A DNA stretch of 64,000 nucleotides, from assembly GCF_000092065.1 (NCBI RefSeq), contig NC_009370.1:186001-250000 (forward strand), given 5' to 3'. Below the pieces are notes generated by a model, which was not told the origin of the DNA, made no database searches, and saw nothing but the letters and a program-made list of their open reading frames with translations. Source of the stretch: Ostreococcus lucimarinus CCE9901 (taxonomy: Eukaryota > Chlorophyta > Mamiellophyceae > Mamiellales > Bathycoccaceae). This document shows, piece after piece, positions 20,201 to 28,577 of this stretch (position 1 is the first letter of the stretch; the number at the start of each line of letters is the position of its first letter). Position numbers and translations under genes: made by a program.

Positions 20201-20302
20201 TACCCGAGCACGTTGCGCTCGCTTTTGTATTCCATCTTTCTCGACGAATACGAAGGCTTCGAGGGTGAGACGATGAACACGGCGTCGAGGCCCGGACACT
20301 GA
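17270..20302 (+). CDS. Microbial-rhodopsin hybrid histidine kinase with receiver domain
   Basis: 1010 residues from the first in-frame ATG; an ATG at 17438 would give 954. After an extra N-terminal membrane helix, a seven-helix rhodopsin spans about 180-410. Helix C reads RYLEWIFTTP, so Arg257, Glu260 and Trp261 match bacteriorhodopsin Arg82, Asp85 and Trp86. Helix G has Asp393-x3-Lys397, the Asp212/Lys216 retinal Schiff-base pair. Leu271 replaces the proton-donor Asp96, which argues for a sensor rather than an outward pump. A HisKA domain follows with phospho-accepting His439 (NITHELRMPLNS). The ATPase domain has an N box (VVNNALKF), EDNGVGIP and GTGLGL. A degenerate receiver (about 675-800) lacks the phospho-Asp. 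A true receiver (862-985) has Asp918 and Lys975. Rhodopsin-kinases are known in Ostreococcus and Chlamydomonas. Confidence 0.93.
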   Translation: MRGAAKLRSDRADVARPSSTSDLAARGARRSTNRDDPNGLGASTTARRASDDDARAMARSKSTPIDARRERRMSAGARDARTWRAFARGRVDGTGVRLSALTVLFLSFVVLTEWIRDREGEKFSAFTPRLIRSRHVLDVTTGERVMMTEERARGSGLNAGNASGAAAANLRTYMDHGVVRLEAEVCGSTSLMALTVFAVCASIGLNDIMWTASRQRRRVSSTVMYITIIACYTHYLMVQGSDLLMKSIEGTYYSLLRYLEWIFTTPVLLILVFQLHALVVGGAKSRFRTEMYAICVADEIMLITGMLVNEMNGTVRGMLLTVSIGCFMYVITTCIQLFREVLANELTKGDRTRFVILAIAKTVCWTSFPLVFMAKELNYIDTSAEHEWFLSCDVLTKAAYCLLLSAGNIRVLDAARDEEMADIERLTKMQRDFFFNITHELRMPLNSVIGFNTLAVESGELTDVADGFIKNSLTSAEALLGLINQVLDYAKFNRKGAEVDQAHGLELTNDDFTIEELIDQTLSISQRQDYTGNVFVRIDPSLFRMTYKSDFFRLRQCLVNVVNNALKFSSNLDRSGNVIIDVRGYLEEQEARLTFSVEDNGVGIPEEKQSAVFVPFSQQSDYSALRVQGTGLGLTITKTIIELMGGVIDFTSREDVGTKFNITLPLGYKATEKQHTAPRDLKVLIGLRPGLQMRTVRNILACYQVNVQDMLEVGLEDAQDREQVEHYVRHSHKANRPAVLCIEEEQYFAHESWLNSIDPEPHILIISKSSRMKDLPHSACKRAIMKPIAMSAFIETLEYLAADAKNGEVDENAMRTRGLGGRDESTSSLAENSMMRSERTSSDSKRAPKSSAEQPDIDISSMRVLLVEDNRLNQQVAIHSMKRCNVFVDVAENGLIATHKVEDTIRGNSKPYDVIFMDMMMPVMDGNDATRRIREMEQSAPPGYKRNLIVALSANVGPEHTLAVTEAGCDGSLGKPFYPSTLRSLLYSIFLDEYEGFEGETMNTASRPGH

Positions 20303-20414
20303 AAACGTGATCCGTGCGATGCAACTACTACTACTGTACAGTATAACTATTATAACGAACGTGACGCCCCCCGCGCGCGCGCGCGGGAAATTTTGTAACG
20401 AAGCTTGTATCACG

Positions 20415-21353
20415 TCACGTCGCGCTTCCTTCTCGTAGGCGCTCTTCGACCGCGTCCATCGCCGCGGCGTCGAACCCCAAAATCTCGTACCACATTTTCC
20501 CATTCGCAGACTTCAAGTCTTTTTCACACTTCAAATTGACGCTCGCGCGGCGCACTGCCGCCGCCGCGATCGTCGGCGCCTCCTCTTCCCCCACGGGCTC
20601 CGCCGTCGCGAAGAGGGCATCCAACAGCGTCGCGCTCGCCGCGCACGCCAATTCCCTACTACCTCCGATCACATGTACGATGTGAAACATGTACACGTGC
20701 GGTTGCGCCGTGTTCAACTCATATTCCATCGCGCGAAGCATCTCTTGCTCCAAAACTAAGATTCGATCCTTGTACGCGTAATACAACGCCCCCGTCGCCG
20801 CGTTCATCGCGTCGCCGTCGCGCGCCGCGTTCATCGCCTCCGCACCCTCATCTCCCGCCCCACGACCCACGACCGCGTACCCAGCCAGCATTTCACCCTC
20901 CGCCCGTTCTCTCGCGTCCGCCTCGCTCAACCGCACGTCCGCGCGATCATCCAGCGCCACCGTTCCGTCCTCGCCGTCGAGCGTCGCCGCCGTCGCCGCC
21001 ACGACGTCCGCCAACCGCACCACCGACTCCTCCAGCTTACACGCCAGGTAGATCCCCGCCTGCACGACCAATTCGGGCGAGACTTTCGCGCGCTTCCGCG
21101 CCTCGTCCTCGCTCGCGCGCTCGATCGCGTCGCGCCGTTTATAAAACTTTAAAACGTTCGCCAGCGCCGTCACCGCGGTGTCGATCGGGAGGTTCAGCAG
21201 CTCGCACGCGCGCCGACACAGCGCGCGCGCCTGCGCGTTGCGACGCGCGCGACGCGCGTCGTCGCCGTCGCTCGACGCGACCGGCGCGCGGGACATGCGT
21301 CGCGGTGTGCGGAGATCAATCGACGTTCTAAATTTATGGCGCGACGTCGTCAT
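20415..21353 (-). CDS. Cyclin (L/K/T-like group)
   Basis: 312 residues from the ATG at 21353; an internal ATG at 21296 is possible. The first cyclin box is visible from LNLPIDTAVTALANVLKFYKRR through VQAGIYLACKLEESVVRLADVV, the conserved KxEE pattern of cyclins. An acidic, alanine-rich insert of about 70 residues follows. The chain resumes with EQEMLRAMEYELNTAQPHVYMFHIV and a second box ending in WYEILGFDAAAMD. The order of the blocks resembles transcription-type cyclins (L, K, T, C) that partner CDK9-, CDK11- or CDK12-like kinases more than mitotic cyclins; no destruction box is seen. It converges on the rhodopsin-kinase gene (112 bp) and diverges from the GTPase gene (151 bp). Confidence 0.75.
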   Translation of the reverse strand: MTTSRHKFRTSIDLRTPRRMSRAPVASSDGDDARRARRNAQARALCRRACELLNLPIDTAVTALANVLKFYKRRDAIERASEDEARKRAKVSPELVVQAGIYLACKLEESVVRLADVVAATAATLDGEDGTVALDDRADVRLSEADARERAEGEMLAGYAVVGRGAGDEGAEAMNAARDGDAMNAATGALYYAYKDRILVLEQEMLRAMEYELNTAQPHVYMFHIVHVIGGSRELACAASATLLDALFATAEPVGEEEAPTIAAAAVRRASVNLKCEKDLKSANGKMWYEILGFDAAAMDAVEERLREGSAT

Positions 21354-21504
21354 CGCGCGACGCGACGCGTTTTCGGCGCGGTCCCGTCGCGGCCGTCGAC
21401 GCGGCGCGCGACGCGACGCGCGCGACGACGCGCGAGGCGGTTCGCGAGGACGCGCGGACGCGCGAACGCGCCGGAAACGCGTCGCGACGGTTCGTTTGAG
21501 CGTC

Positions 21505-22359
21505 ATGGGGAGCGATTACGCGCGACGCGTGCGGCGCGCTCGCGCGCTCGCGCGCGATCCCACGACGGCGCGCGACGCGCTGAGGGCGTTTTGCGCGTCC
21601 GACGCGAGCGCGGTCGGCGCGGTCGCGACGTTGGCCACGGCTGGGGCGAGCGGGTGCGGGAAAACGGCGCTCGTGCGGCGATTCTTCGCCGAGTCGCGGC
21701 GTCGACGCGGATGCGCGAACGCGGACGCGAGCGAGGATCGGCGCGCGACGCGGACGATCGGGATGGATTTCGGCGTGATGTCGTGCGCGCTCGAGCGCTC
21801 GGACGGCGACGAGGACGGTGGCGAAGCGCGCGCGCCGGCGCGCGCGCGCGGACGGTTTTTCGATCCGAGCGGCGCCGCGGCGCACGCGGCGTGTCGCGCC
21901 GCGGCGTACAGACGCGCCGACGGCGTCGTCTACGTCCTCGATCAGACGCTCGGAGACGTCGACGCGCGAGCCATCGAGCGCGGGCTTCGCGAGATCGTCG
22001 ACGCGCGGCGCGGCGAGACGCGCGGCGTCGTCCGCGTGCTCTTCGCGACGCGTCGGCGCTCGGGCGTCGACCGAATCGACGCCGCGACGACCGTCGACCG
22101 TCGCGCGCGAAAGCCGAGACCGACGCCGCGAGACGATCCATTCGCGCTGCTGCGCGACGTCAAAGCCGCGTGCGCGGCGGTGCTGACGACGAATCCGCTC
22201 GACGTCGCCTTCGTCCTCGTCGAGCCGCCGCGCGGGGCGTCGCTCGCGCGCGCGCTCGATTCGCTCCGCCATCTGACCCTCGTCGAAGTCGACGCTCGCG
22301 CTGGAACCGGCGTCGTCGACGCTTTTCACGCGTTATTCGCCGTCGCGCGGCGCGAGTGA
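21505..22359 (+). CDS. Divergent Rab/Ras-like small GTPase
   Basis: 284 residues from the ATG at 21505. The P-loop is intact (GASGCGKT). A switch-I-like RTIGMDFGVM follows, then the DxxG motif as DPSG, followed by AAYRRADGVVYVLDQT, which mirrors the Rab pattern YYRGADGVILVYD. The Gln after DxxG that helps hydrolysis is Ala. The base-reading NKxD motif is not present where expected (FATRRRSGVD). The SAK motif is replaced by DARAGTGV. There is no C-terminal prenylation cysteine. The first 45 residues are a helical extension. The protein may bind nucleotide weakly or act as a regulated scaffold. The rubredoxin gene starts 76 bp downstream on the same strand. Confidence 0.65.
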   Translation: MGSDYARRVRRARALARDPTTARDALRAFCASDASAVGAVATLATAGASGCGKTALVRRFFAESRRRRGCANADASEDRRATRTIGMDFGVMSCALERSDGDEDGGEARAPARARGRFFDPSGAAAHAACRAAAYRRADGVVYVLDQTLGDVDARAIERGLREIVDARRGETRGVVRVLFATRRRSGVDRIDAATTVDRRARKPRPTPRDDPFALLRDVKAACAAVLTTNPLDVAFVLVEPPRGASLARALDSLRHLTLVEVDARAGTGVVDAFHALFAVARRE

Positions 22360-22435
22360 CGCGCGCCGTCATCGCGCGTCTTCGTCTTCGTCGTCGTCGC
22401 CGCCGCGTCCCGCACACCTCGCCGCCCTATCCGCG

Positions 22436-23001
22436 ATGTTCGCCGTCTCGACGTCCACCGTTGCCCTCCGCGCGCCCGCGCGATTCACCGTCAAGGTGCG
22501 TTTAGAGCGCAGACGGCGCGTTCGCGCGCGCAGAGCGCGTTCGCGCGCCGTCGCGGCGACGAACGCGAGCGATCACGCGGCAATGACGTGTCCCGCTGTC
22601 GCGACGAAAGACTGACGAACGACGCGCGCGCGCGATGGATCGAGCAGCGAAGCGCGCGAGGCAACGCGCAGACGCGCGCGCTGTTTGGGAAGAAACCCGC
22701 GGCCGAGGCCGAGAGCGCGCCGGCGACGAAGAGCCGGTTCAAAGCCAAGGCGAAACCCGCGGCGGCGGCGAAAGCCGTCCCGGGCGAGCCGTACTACGTG
22801 GACGGTAAATTGTGGGTGTGCCAAGGGTGTGGATACGTCTACGACGGCTCGAAGGGGGCGTGGGCGGAGGGGAAGCGATGCCCGGCGTGCGGTGAGCGAC
22901 GATTCGCGCTGAAGTCGCCGCAGGAATTGCAAACGGCGATTTACGCCCTCGCGGCGTCGGTGGCGCTCATCGGCTTGCTCTTCATCATTCCCCGATTGTG
23001 A
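22436..23001 (+). CDS. Membrane-anchored plastid rubredoxin, two exons
   Basis: Exon 1 (22436-22495, 20 codons) encodes the start of a transit peptide (MFAVSTSTVALR). Exon 2 (22672-23001) holds the rest. Total 129 residues. The 176-nt intron has donor GTGCGT, acceptor CGCAG and an ACTGACGA motif. The rubredoxin fold is shown by two CxxC pairs, VCQGCGYVYDG and RCPACG, which bind one iron. The loop between them is shorter than in bacterial rubredoxins. The C-terminus is a single membrane helix (about 20 residues before PRL). This layout is that of the thylakoid rubredoxins (RBD1/RubA type) needed for photosystem II assembly in algae and cyanobacteria. Exon 1 is inferred from splice signals. Confidence 0.85.
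22496..22671 (+). other. Intron of the rubredoxin gene
   Basis: 176 nt, donor GTGCGT, acceptor GCGCAG; ACTGACGA lies about 60 nt before the acceptor. Confidence 0.85.
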
Positions 23002-23046
23002 TGACGCGCGCGGTGGGGTGGGATGATAACATCGCGCGCGCGGCGA

Positions 23047-23066
23047 GTCGGTCGGTCGGTCGGTCG
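23047..23066. repeat. (GTCG)5 microsatellite
   Basis: Five perfect tandem copies of GTCG in the short gap between the convergent rubredoxin and plastid coiled-coil genes. Confidence 0.9.
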
Positions 23067-23118
23067 GCGCGCCACGCGATTAATTTTTTATGACTATCAA
23101 TCGATGAAACAAAACTTT

Positions 23119-23997
23119 TCACTCTCGCGGCGGCTCGCCGAATGGCTTTAAAATCCCTCGCGCGAACGCTTGCTCGAGCGCGAGCGCGGCGAAGGCGTAC
23201 GTCAGCACGCCTTGACCCGCTAAGAGCGCCGCTTGCGCGTACGTCGCGAAATCGGCGTCGCCGTTCAGAGACGCGGCGCGTAGATAGACGTCGGCGGCGC
23301 TCAAACCGCGCGCCAATCCAAACGCGCCGACGACGCCACCCTTGAGCTCGTTATTCCCCAGATCTCGTCTCACAGCGTACCGATACGTGACCCCGAACAC
23401 CGCGCACGACACGGCGACGATGCCGATGGACACCAAGCCGCCGCCCTGCGACACAATCAAAGGCGTCGCCAATAAAGCGCCCGACGCGCCGCCGACGGCG
23501 GCTGACTTCGCGCTCTCCGCCTTCTCCGCCGCCTCATCGATCGACGTCCCGTCCGCCCACTTATCGCCCGCACCGTTCCCACCAGACGCGTCTTCTTTCG
23601 CTAATTCCTCCCGCAACGCCGCGCGTTCGGCGTCCAACGCCCGCATCTTCGCCTCGGCGCGCTCCACCGCGTCTCGCTTCAACGCCAGCGTCTCCTCCGC
23701 CGCGCGCTCCGCCTTCGACTGACTCGCTTCCGTCTTCATCTGCACCTCCTCAAACGTCGTTCGCACGCGCTCTCGCTCCATCTGTTCAACCTTTTCGATC
23801 TCCCGCGCCGCGACGTCGCGCGCGTCCCGCCCCGCCCGCTCCGCCTCCGCCCGCACGCTCGCGTCGCTCGCCATCATCGCCTCGATCTCCCGCGCCGTTC
23901 GCGCCTCGAGCGTTTCGATCGACGCGTCGATCGCGCGCGCGACCTCGTCCTCGCTCGCGTCGTCCAGCGCGCGCGCGCGCGTCGCGCGTCGCCGTCG

Positions 23998-24029
<32 letters not shown>

Positions 24030-24099
24030 CGCGCGCGCCGGACGACGACGCGACGCGCGCGCGCGCGATCGCGACGCGCGCCATCGTCGTCGTCGTCAT
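23119..24099 (-). CDS. Plastid coiled-coil membrane protein, unknown function
   Basis: 326 residues. The N-terminal 45 residues are an Ala/Thr/Arg-rich transit peptide with a run of Ala-Thr pairs. Residues of about 50-170 form a highly charged coiled coil (Glu/Arg/Ala heptads). The C-terminal third is membrane-like: GGASGALLATPLIVSQGG, VSIGIVAVSCAVFGVTYRYAVRRDLGNNEL, then GGVVGAFGLARGLSAADVYL and a last helix around LLAGQGVLTYAFAALALEQ. I recall similar C-terminal halves in conserved plant and algal plastid proteins, but I cannot name the family. The likely topology is a stromal coil anchored in the envelope or thylakoid. It converges on the rubredoxin gene. Confidence 0.7.
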
Positions 24100-24597
24100 C
24101 TCGTCGTCGCGCGTCGTCGGCGCGCGCGCGCGTGCGCGGTGTCGCCGACGCCGACGCGCGCGCCCGCGACGCGCGCGTGGTCATTAATATAATCTGTTTC
24201 ATTAGCGCTAGTGGGACATTTTCGTTAGTTGTGTGGGTAAACAGTAGCGGCAGGCGAGATGGAAAAAAGGGACTCGACGGTTCGTGATTCGAGAGGTGGC
24301 TTTTGGAGCGGTATTATTATTTTTGTCCGCGCTTGAAGAACGGAAAAAAATGCACAAAAAAAAGTCTCGTCGCGTTTTTTGTTTTTTGTCCATCTACCGT
24401 AAAGTGAATGTTAAATACGTAACCTCGTTTGAGTCCGCGTTAAGTAGTTTGGGTCCGTTTAGTGGTATATTTTATTTCGGATCCGCCCTCGGTGGTCACC
24501 CGTCGCGGCGTAGACCCTCGTCGATGCGATGCGGCCGCCGATCGCGGGCGCGCGCGTCTCGCGCTCCGTCTCTACGCGACGCGCGTGTTTAGGCAAC
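24100..24597. promoter_or_regulatory. AT-rich divergent intergenic region upstream of eS4
   Basis: About 500 bp between the plastid coiled-coil gene and eS4. From 24180 to 24480 the base composition drops sharply to AT-rich, with A and T runs (around 24343-24396), in contrast to the CGCG-rich flanks. Short open frames here are low-complexity and I do not call them genes. No snRNA or tRNA signature was found. It is probably a strong shared promoter and the 5'UTR of the ribosomal gene. Confidence 0.4.
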
Positions 24598-25643
24598 ATG
24601 GCCCGTGGCCTCAAAAAGCATTTGAAGCGTCTCAATGCGCCCAAGCACTGGATGCTCGACAAGCTCGGCGGCGTCTTCGCCCCGAAACCGTCGCCCGGTG
24701 CGTGTCGCGCGAAGGGTTTCGCGCGCGCGGGACGATGGGCGACGCGCGCGCCTCGCGAGCGCGCGATGACGCGCGATCGAGATCGCGATCGACGCGAGCG
24801 ATATCTCGTCGACCGTCACTGACCGTTCGTTCGACGTCGCGATCGCGCGCAGGTCCGCACAAGTCGCGCGAGTGCTTGCCGCTGTGCCTCATCCTTCGCA
24901 ACCGCTTGAAGTACGCGCTGACGTACAAGGAAGTGACGACGATTCTCATGCAGCGCGTGGTGAAGGTGGACGGGAAGATTCGCATGGATAAGTGCTACCC
25001 GTGCGGGATCATGGGTGCGTGGATCGAGGCGACGCGACGCGAACGACGCGCGAATTTCAGCGATCTCGACTCTTGGCTTAGGGCTTGCGCGACGCGCGAG
25101 ACGCCGGACGACTGACGAAGGACGACGACTTTGACTTTGACAGACGTCGTGAGCATCGAAAAGAGCGATGAACACTTCCGATTGATTTACGATAACAAGG
25201 GACGATTCGTCGTGCACCGCATCGAAGCCATCGAGGCGCAATACAAGCTGTGCAAGGTGAAGAGCAAAAAGCTCGGGGATAAGGGCGTGCCGTGCGTCGG
25301 CTTGCACGACGGACGCACGATTCGATACCCCGATCCGCTCATCAAGGAGGGTGACTCCGTCATGGTTGACATCGCGACGAACAAGATTACCGATTTCGTC
25401 AAGTTTGACGTCGGTGCGTTGTGCATGATCACGGGCGGCCGCAACGCCGGTCGCGTCGGGGTGATTCAACGCCGCGAAAAGCACATCGGAAGCTTTGAAA
25501 TCGTGCACTTGAAGGATGCCGCGGGTCAAGAGTTTGCGACGCGCGCGACGAACGTGTTCGCGATCGGCACCGGGAGCAAGCCGATGATTTCTTTGCCCAA
25601 GGGTAAGGGTATCAAGCTCTCCATCGTCGACGAGCGCCACTAG
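24598..25643 (+). CDS. RPS4: 40S ribosomal protein S4 (eS4), three exons
   Basis: Exons 24598-24697, 24853-25014 and 25144-25643 give 762 nt or 253 residues. Both joins restore the conserved eS4 sequence: [15 protein letters not shown] and CGIM-DVVSIEK. The introns are 155 and 129 nt with GTGCGT donors, and ACTGACC/ACTGACGA branch-like motifs 28-36 nt before AG. The N-terminus [23 protein letters not shown], here split for quoting into [11 protein letters not shown] and [12 protein letters not shown], is diagnostic. Later come an S4-like RNA-binding segment, GRFVVHRI and the KOW-like block [13 protein letters not shown]. The protein binds 18S rRNA in the small subunit. Codons are biased toward GGT, CGC/CGT, GTC and AAG, as expected for high expression. 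Confidence 0.97.
24698..24852 (+). other. eS4 intron 1
   Basis: 155 nt, GTGCGT donor, CGCAG acceptor, ACTGACCG near 24817. Confidence 0.95.
25015..25143 (+). other. eS4 intron 2
   Basis: 129 nt, GTGCGT donor, TTGACAG acceptor, ACTGACGA near 25111. Confidence 0.95.
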
Positions 25644-25993
25644 GCGCCGAGACGACGCTCGAGCGGCGATTCTCGAAGTCGCGTTCGCGTCCGATGATTT
25701 CGTCCGACGCATCGTCCGACGCATCTATCTCGACCGTCTGTCCGTCTGTCTTCGATCACCACCTTAAGCGCTTCGTGCGAGGATCCAATAGCCCGGTAGA
25801 TTTGTGATTTTCTTCAAGCCGAACCGCACAACAAAAGACGTTATTTTTTGCCACGACCGCGGGCGTCGAATGCGTGCGCGCGCAAACGCAATTGGCGTCG
25901 TCGTCGTCGTCGCGTCGTCACACCGCGACGCGCTCGACGCCCGCGCGCGCACGCACGCGCCCGATCACAACGCTCGATCGCACCGCCCTCGAC
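25644..25993. other. Intergenic region, nothing recognised
   Basis: 350 bp between eS4 and transaldolase. CGTC-rich with an AT-rich patch near 25800-25850; no gene or repeat is evident. The transaldolase frame is open into this region, but its extra translation is low-complexity. Confidence 0.35.
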
Positions 25994-27166
25994 ATGCTCG
26001 CCGCGCGCCGCGCGCTCGACGCGCGCGCGCACCGATCGCCGACGACGCATCCGCGTCAGCGTCGCCATCGCGGCGACGCGCGGCGACGAAACGACGCGAT
26101 GACGCGATGCGCGCGCGCGAACGACGCGCGGAGAGACGCGCGACGATGCGCGGTGACGACGGGCGCGACGCGCGCGCCGGCGGGATCGGCGCTGGACGCG
26201 GCGCGGGCGTTCAGTAATCTCGTGCTGGATTCTAAAAAGTTCGCGAGCGAGGCGGAGGCGGAGGCGAACGCGATGGATTTGGGCCCGCGGGCGGGCGTCG
26301 TGAGCTCGTGCGTGCTGCTGTACAGCGTGAAGAGCGGAGGACGCGACGCGGGGGCGGTCGAGGGGGCGATGGCGGCGATACCGGGAGGATTGAACGCGGA
26401 GAACGTCGATTTCGTGGTGGACAAGGCGAAGGCGAATTTGGCGAGCATGTGGTCGACGAAGGTGGACGGTCGGGTGAGCGTGGAGCTCGGATGGTGGTTG
26501 GTGAACGACGCGGACGCGTGCGAGAAGAAGGCGATAGAGATGCTCGCGCTGTGTGATGACCTGAAAACGCCGAGGGATAAGCTGCTGTTTAAGATTCCGG
26601 CGACGTACGCGGGCATCGAGGCGACGCGAAGGCTCGAGGCGCGCGGCGTGGCGTGTCACGTGTCGCACGTGTACTGTCGCGAGCAAGCGAACGCGGCGAT
26701 CGATGCGGGCGCGTCAGTGGTTCAACTGTACTACTCTCGCTTGAACGCGTGGTACAAGTCCAAAAAATCGCTCGACGCGAACGCCGATCCCGGGTACGAG
26801 CTCGCGCGAGACGCCTTGGCGCGCGCCAAAGCCGCCGGCGGAAAGACGAAAATCATGGTGGCCAGTTTAGCGAACGTCGACGCCGTCAAGCGCGTTTTGG
26901 GAGCGGACTACTTGTTAGTGGGCCAACGCATCATCGACGAGCTGGCGAACACGCCCGCGAGTGATCTTGGGGAAACAATCATCTCCGACGCCGCGAGCGT
27001 CGCGGTGGGCGCCCCGGCGCGCCTCGACGAAGCCGCGTACCGCGCGGCGTGCGACGCGTCCCCAGCTTCGGAAGAGCTCGAGATCGCGCTCAAGCGCAAC
27101 GCTGCGAGTGACTCTGAACTGATCGATTACATCAACGAGCACAAAGGCGGCGGCGGGAACGCGTAA
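25994..27166 (+). CDS. Transaldolase, plastid-type
   Basis: The ATG at 25994 starts a basic Arg/Ala-rich leader that suits a transit peptide; an ATG at 26098 is an alternative. 390 residues. The TIM-barrel core contains VSVELGWWLV, the Schiff-base lysine in LLFKIPATYAGIEATR, HVSHVYCREQANAAIDAGAS and VVQLYYSRLNAW. The LLFKIPAT version of the lysine motif matches the plant transaldolase-like group (At1g12230 type) more than classical yeast Tal1. Transaldolase moves a dihydroxyacetone unit between sugar phosphates in the non-oxidative pentose-phosphate pathway. The C-terminal 60 residues are less conserved and alanine-rich, and the chain ends in a glycine tail. Confidence 0.85.
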   Translation: MLAARRALDARAHRSPTTHPRQRRHRGDARRRNDAMTRCARANDARRDARRCAVTTGATRAPAGSALDAARAFSNLVLDSKKFASEAEAEANAMDLGPRAGVVSSCVLLYSVKSGGRDAGAVEGAMAAIPGGLNAENVDFVVDKAKANLASMWSTKVDGRVSVELGWWLVNDADACEKKAIEMLALCDDLKTPRDKLLFKIPATYAGIEATRRLEARGVACHVSHVYCREQANAAIDAGASVVQLYYSRLNAWYKSKKSLDANADPGYELARDALARAKAAGGKTKIMVASLANVDAVKRVLGADYLLVGQRIIDELANTPASDLGETIISDAASVAVGAPARLDEAAYRAACDASPASEELEIALKRNAASDSELIDYINEHKGGGGNA

Positions 27167-27329
27167 AATTTTGGCCAGTCGGGCTTCTCGGCGTCCTCGT
27201 CAGCGCGTCGCCCACCGCCGAGCGAGTTCGACTTTCCCGCGATCGATCGTCGACGCCGTTCGACGTCGACGACGCGCGCGCGCGCGATCCACGATCCGCG
27301 TCACGATCTGCGCTTTGTAACGAATAACG

Positions 27330-28346
27330 ATGACTTTACGACGACTTTACGACTGCGTCGTCCCGCCCGCGTCGTCCCGCGCGTTCAAACGAAACCGTTA
27401 CGCTCGGCGCGACTCGGCTCGACCGCACACGATGGCGCGCCTCCGACCGTGCGCCGCGAGCTGGCACCGCGGACACGGCACGAACAGACTCTTATGCGCG
27501 TACGAGTACTCGCCCGAGCGCAAACCGCGCGCCGTCGTCGTGTTTTTGCACGGCATCGGCGAACACGCCACGCGCTACTCGAACCTGTTTAAACGACTCA
27601 CGAGCGCCGGTCTGCGCGTCGTGACGTACGATTGCGTCGGACACGGCGCGTCCGAGGGCTTGCCCGGATACTTCGAACAGTTCGAGGACGTCGTGGAGGA
27701 CGCGCGCGGGTTTTGTGAGATGACGCGGGCGCGGCGAGCGGGACGCGAACCGCTGGTGCTGTGCGGACAGTCGTTCGGGGGACTCGTCGCGGCGACGGTC
27801 GCGGCGAACGACGCTCGAGCGAACGCGCGGTTGATCGATGGTTTAGTGCTCACGGCGGCGAGCATCGACGTGAAGTGGAACGCGGTGCTGAGGGCGCAGG
27901 CGGCGATGGGGGCGCTGTTGGCGAGAGGGGCGCCGCGCGCGCGTTTGGTGCCGGCGGTGCGGTTGGAAGACATGTCGAACGATGCGGCGACTTTAGAGTC
28001 GTACGCCACGGATCCGTACGTGCAGTTAGGACCGGTGCGTTGTCGCACGGCGTATGAGATCCTGCGCGGGTTCAAGGCGCTCAGAGCGAGATACGGAGAG
28101 TTGAGGTGTCCGCTCTTGGCGCTGCACGGCGCCGAGGACGCGTGCGCGGATAAAACCGCGAGCGAGCGCCTCGTGTGCGAGGCATCGAGCGCGGTGAAGC
28201 AATACGTAGAGTTACCGGGGATGCACCACTTGATTCTTCAGGAACCGGGAAGCGGGACGGTGCTGAATCGAATAGTAGAGTTTGTCGACGGCGTCGCCGG
28301 CGCGGCGTCGCCGGCCGCCCGGGACCAACCTCGATCGAGGCTGTGA
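27330..28346 (+). CDS. Alpha/beta hydrolase, monoglyceride-lipase / lysophospholipase type
   Basis: 338 residues; the ATG at 27432 is an alternative start that omits a basic leader. The order of motifs is that of the monoacylglycerol lipase family: VVFLHGIGEHATRYS (HG oxyanion region), YDCVGHGASEG, the nucleophile elbow GQSFGG, LALHGAEDACAD with the acid residue, and the catalytic His in PGMHHLIL. These enzymes cleave monoacylglycerols or lysophospholipids. No clear membrane helix or KDEL signal is visible. The Arg-rich first 30 residues may target an organelle. The exact lipid substrate cannot be inferred. Confidence 0.85.
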   Translation: MTLRRLYDCVVPPASSRAFKRNRYARRDSARPHTMARLRPCAASWHRGHGTNRLLCAYEYSPERKPRAVVVFLHGIGEHATRYSNLFKRLTSAGLRVVTYDCVGHGASEGLPGYFEQFEDVVEDARGFCEMTRARRAGREPLVLCGQSFGGLVAATVAANDARANARLIDGLVLTAASIDVKWNAVLRAQAAMGALLARGAPRARLVPAVRLEDMSNDAATLESYATDPYVQLGPVRCRTAYEILRGFKALRARYGELRCPLLALHGAEDACADKTASERLVCEASSAVKQYVELPGMHHLILQEPGSGTVLNRIVEFVDGVAGAASPAARDQPRSRL

Positions 28347-28577
28347 CGTCGTCTCGCTCCCCGCCGCCGCCTGTACATTACGAAACCTACGACGTCACGC
28401 ATCGTCACCGAGCGAGCGAGCGCCGACGCGCGCCATGCCGCTGTAATATAACGTTTCGCGAAACCGTCCCGAGCCGCCGCGCGCGCGTCGTCGGCCCGTC
28501 ACACCGCCACTCGCGCGTCCCGCTCGCGTCGCGCCTCGCTCGCGCCGCACGTCGCGCGCGATCGCGAGTCGCTCGAA

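Noticed and set aside
24208-24592. Short ORFs in the AT-rich island as genes
   Set aside because: Homopolymer-driven translations with Lys/Phe runs and no domain.
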